Assembly (NCBI RefSeq): GCF_017877055.1 | Contig: NZ_JAGIPG010000002.1 | Location: 868,001 to 932,000 of the forward strand | Source: Neorhizobium galegae | GTDB lineage: Bacteria; Pseudomonadota; Alphaproteobacteria; Rhizobiales; Rhizobiaceae | Direction: 5' to 3' | Length of the DNA: 64,000 nucleotides | Shown here: positions 62,558-64,000 of the stretch, one piece after another | Layout of the letters: each line of letters opens with the position of its first letter | Numbering within the stretch: position 1 is the stretch's first letter | Notes under the pieces: model-generated | Told to the model about the DNA's origin: nothing | What the model saw: the letters and a program-made list of their open reading frames with translations, nothing else | Databases searched by the model: none | Made by a program: the position numbers and the translations under genes

Positions 62558-63535
62558 TTATTCCCGCGGGGCGGCCGCCCTCGCCAGCCGGTCGTTGATC
62601 GCTTCGCCGAGCCCATGGTCGGGAATGGGCGTGACGGCGATACTGGCGGCGCCGGTCGCATCGGCCTGCTTCAGATAGTCGAACAGATTTGCCGCCGCCT
62701 GCGCAAGATCGCCGGAGAGGCTCAGGTCAAAAACCGCCTTTGCCAGTTCTATTCCCTTCACCCGAGCGGAACCGAACCGGATCAATGCTTCGCCTTCATC
62801 GACATGGTCGGCGTTGAGCCTGACCTGCGCTCCCGGCGCGTAATGGGAGGCGAGCATGCCGGGGGCCTCGATGATCGCCGCCGGGCCTTCCGGCCGGATC
62901 ACCTCAAAGCCGATGGCTTTTTCGATCTCTTCCGCCGCAACCCCGCCCGGCCGCAACAGCCGGATCACACCGTCCTCGACGCGAACGATGGTCGACTCCA
63001 CGCCGACCGGCGCCGCACCGCCGTCGATGATCAACGCCAACTTGTCGCCGAGGTCGTCGGCGACGTGGGCCGCGCTGGTCGGGCTCACCTTGCCGGACGT
63101 ATTGGCACTGGGGGCGGCGAGCGGCTTGCCGAAGGCGCGGATCAGTTCGGACGCGAAACCCTTGGGAAGCCGGATGCCGACCGTATCGAGCCCGGCCGTC
63201 GCCAGCGTATGAATGCCGCTTTCGGGCTTCAGGGGAAGGATCAGGGTGAGGGGACCCGGCCAGAAGGCTTCGGCAAGCCTGCGCGAGATCGGATCGAAGT
63301 CGGCATAGCGCTCGGCCATGTCGAGATCCGACATGTGGCAGATCAGCGGGTTGAAGCGCGGTCGGCCTTTGGTCTCATAGATGCGGGTGATGGCGGCGGG
63401 ATTCGTGGCGTCGGCCGCAAGTCCGTAGACCGTCTCCGTCGGGATCGCCACGGGAAGTCCGTCCGCAAGGACGGCGCACGCTTGACGAAGCGCGCCGTCA
63501 TGATCCCGGGTGATGTCGATGATTTGAGCCGTCAT
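62558..63535 (-). CDS. L-threonylcarbamoyladenylate synthase (Sua5/YciO/YrdC)
   Basis: 325 residues. YrdC domain (about 10-200): PTETVYGLAADATNP, KGRPRFNPLICH, AAPSANTSGKVSPTSAAHV; then a C-terminal Sua5 domain (about 220-320, ASHYAPGAQVRLNADH), so the longer Sua5 form. Makes the TC-AMP intermediate for t6A37 in tRNA. GC-rich, same strand as the FAD gene. Confidence 0.95.
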   Translation of the reverse strand: MTAQIIDITRDHDGALRQACAVLADGLPVAIPTETVYGLAADATNPAAITRIYETKGRPRFNPLICHMSDLDMAERYADFDPISRRLAEAFWPGPLTLILPLKPESGIHTLATAGLDTVGIRLPKGFASELIRAFGKPLAAPSANTSGKVSPTSAAHVADDLGDKLALIIDGGAAPVGVESTIVRVEDGVIRLLRPGGVAAEEIEKAIGFEVIRPEGPAAIIEAPGMLASHYAPGAQVRLNADHVDEGEALIRFGSARVKGIELAKAVFDLSLSGDLAQAAANLFDYLKQADATGAASIAVTPIPDHGLGEAINDRLARAAAPRE

Positions 63536-63568
63536 ATCCGCCCGTCAATAACGCGGCCCGGGGCGTCT

Positions 63569-64000
63569 TCAAAGCCTTTTGATGATCTCGCGAAGCATTT
63601 CGTTGGACGTGCCGAGCATCAGGACGTTCTTGATGGCTTCCATCGGATCGTTGGTCTGGAACAGAAGGCCGTTCTTGCGGATCGTGCGGTTGATCTGCAG
63701 CGGCTGACCGGCCTCGCGTTCGACCGCAACGGCAAAATACATGCGCGAATAGGCCGGGCTGATATGTTCGAAGAACGTTTCTTCCTCGCCGATCTTGGAG
63801 AAGAAGTTGGCAATATAGAAAGACCAGCTCACAGGGACGCCGCGTGGAAGAAACGTTCTTGCCGCGGTGACATGGCAATAGCCGAGATGTGGCCGCTCAT
63901 CGAGCGTGTGGTGAAAGATAATCTTCGGAAACTGGATCGAACGATGGAAGGAGTTGATCCGGTTGTGGCTCGTTTCCCCGGCTGCCTCGAGCCTTTTGCC
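63569..64000 (-). CDS. Conserved rhizobial protein, 5' end beyond window
   Basis: Open on the minus strand from the window edge to the stop at 63569, at least 143 codons; the GTG at 63832 is internal. The visible part includes FHHTLDERPHLGYCHVTAAR, FLPRGVPVSWSFYIANFFSK, YSRMYFAVAVEREAGQPLQI and LREIIKRL. It resembles a family I know only as DUF6656 (unverified). No catalytic motif recognised. The gap to sua5 is 33 nt on the same strand, so it heads this gene group. Confidence 0.65.
   Translation of the reverse strand, partial: GKRLEAAGETSHNRINSFHRSIQFPKIIFHHTLDERPHLGYCHVTAARTFLPRGVPVSWSFYIANFFSKIGEEETFFEHISPAYSRMYFAVAVEREAGQPLQINRTIRKNGLLFQTNDPMEAIKNVLMLGTSNEMLREIIKRL

Overview
The window is about 62-64% GC and reads as chromosomal DNA of a Rhizobiaceae-type alphaproteobacterium (Rhizobium / Agrobacterium / Neorhizobium group). 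The evidence is the stand-alone F0 operon atpI-B-E-F'-F without F1 genes, the DUF4170-waaA-HAD-lpxK lipid A cluster beside DUF2093 and mutL, a flagellar-type DUF1217 protein, an endonuclease-type MutL as expected in MutH-less bacteria, a Mur-like site before mntH, and CTTGAC-N17-CTATNT promoter style. No rRNA, tRNA, CRISPR array, prophage or intact IS was seen; most of the window is core genome.

Layout. 1-8.4 kb: end-truncated cation/proton antiporter, then pmbA, an inositol-phosphatase-like gene, DUF4170, waaA, HAD phosphatase and lpxK (Kdo transfer and lipid A 4'-kinase), with DUF2093 and mutL convergent to them. 8.8-12.8 kb: a kinase-less PAS/receiver protein, a GGDEF-EAL protein and an SNase-like protein. 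13-16 kb: a less core-like stretch with PRC-barrel and SMP-30 proteins, an IS-end-like repeat and a LuxR-type regulator. 16.3-25 kb: Mrp, CorA, Kup, a SleB-type hydrolase and the F0 operon with its own promoter and terminator. 25-36.6 kb: GST, RNase HII, radical SAM protein, ispE-moaB, TPR lipoprotein-like protein, polyprenyl diphosphate synthase, N6-adenine-type methyltransferase, mntH and sppA. 36.6-44.5 kb: an orphan ParE-like ORF, then glyQ and glyS separated by lemA, a second-type aroA and DUF2207. 44.6-48.7 kb: two tandem chemoreceptors whose signalling halves are identical at DNA level. 49-64 kb: purD, tex, cfa, ompV/mipA, ubiA, DUF6101 with a structured leader, DUF1217, a ModE-like regulator overlapping a D-2-hydroxyacid dehydrogenase-type FAD enzyme, Sua5/TsaC and an end-truncated conserved protein.

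The most interesting items are a compact three-helix RNA-like leader directly before the DUF6101 start codon (57811-57874, minus strand), more than 1 kb of perfect identity between the two chemoreceptor genes, an orphan ParE-like ORF hidden between a small membrane protein gene and glyQ, a PAS/receiver protein with a pseudo-receiver plus a receiver lacking the switch Thr, and an EPSP synthase with Phe at the position equivalent to E. coli Pro101. Function calls rest on motif reading by eye; no database search was possible.
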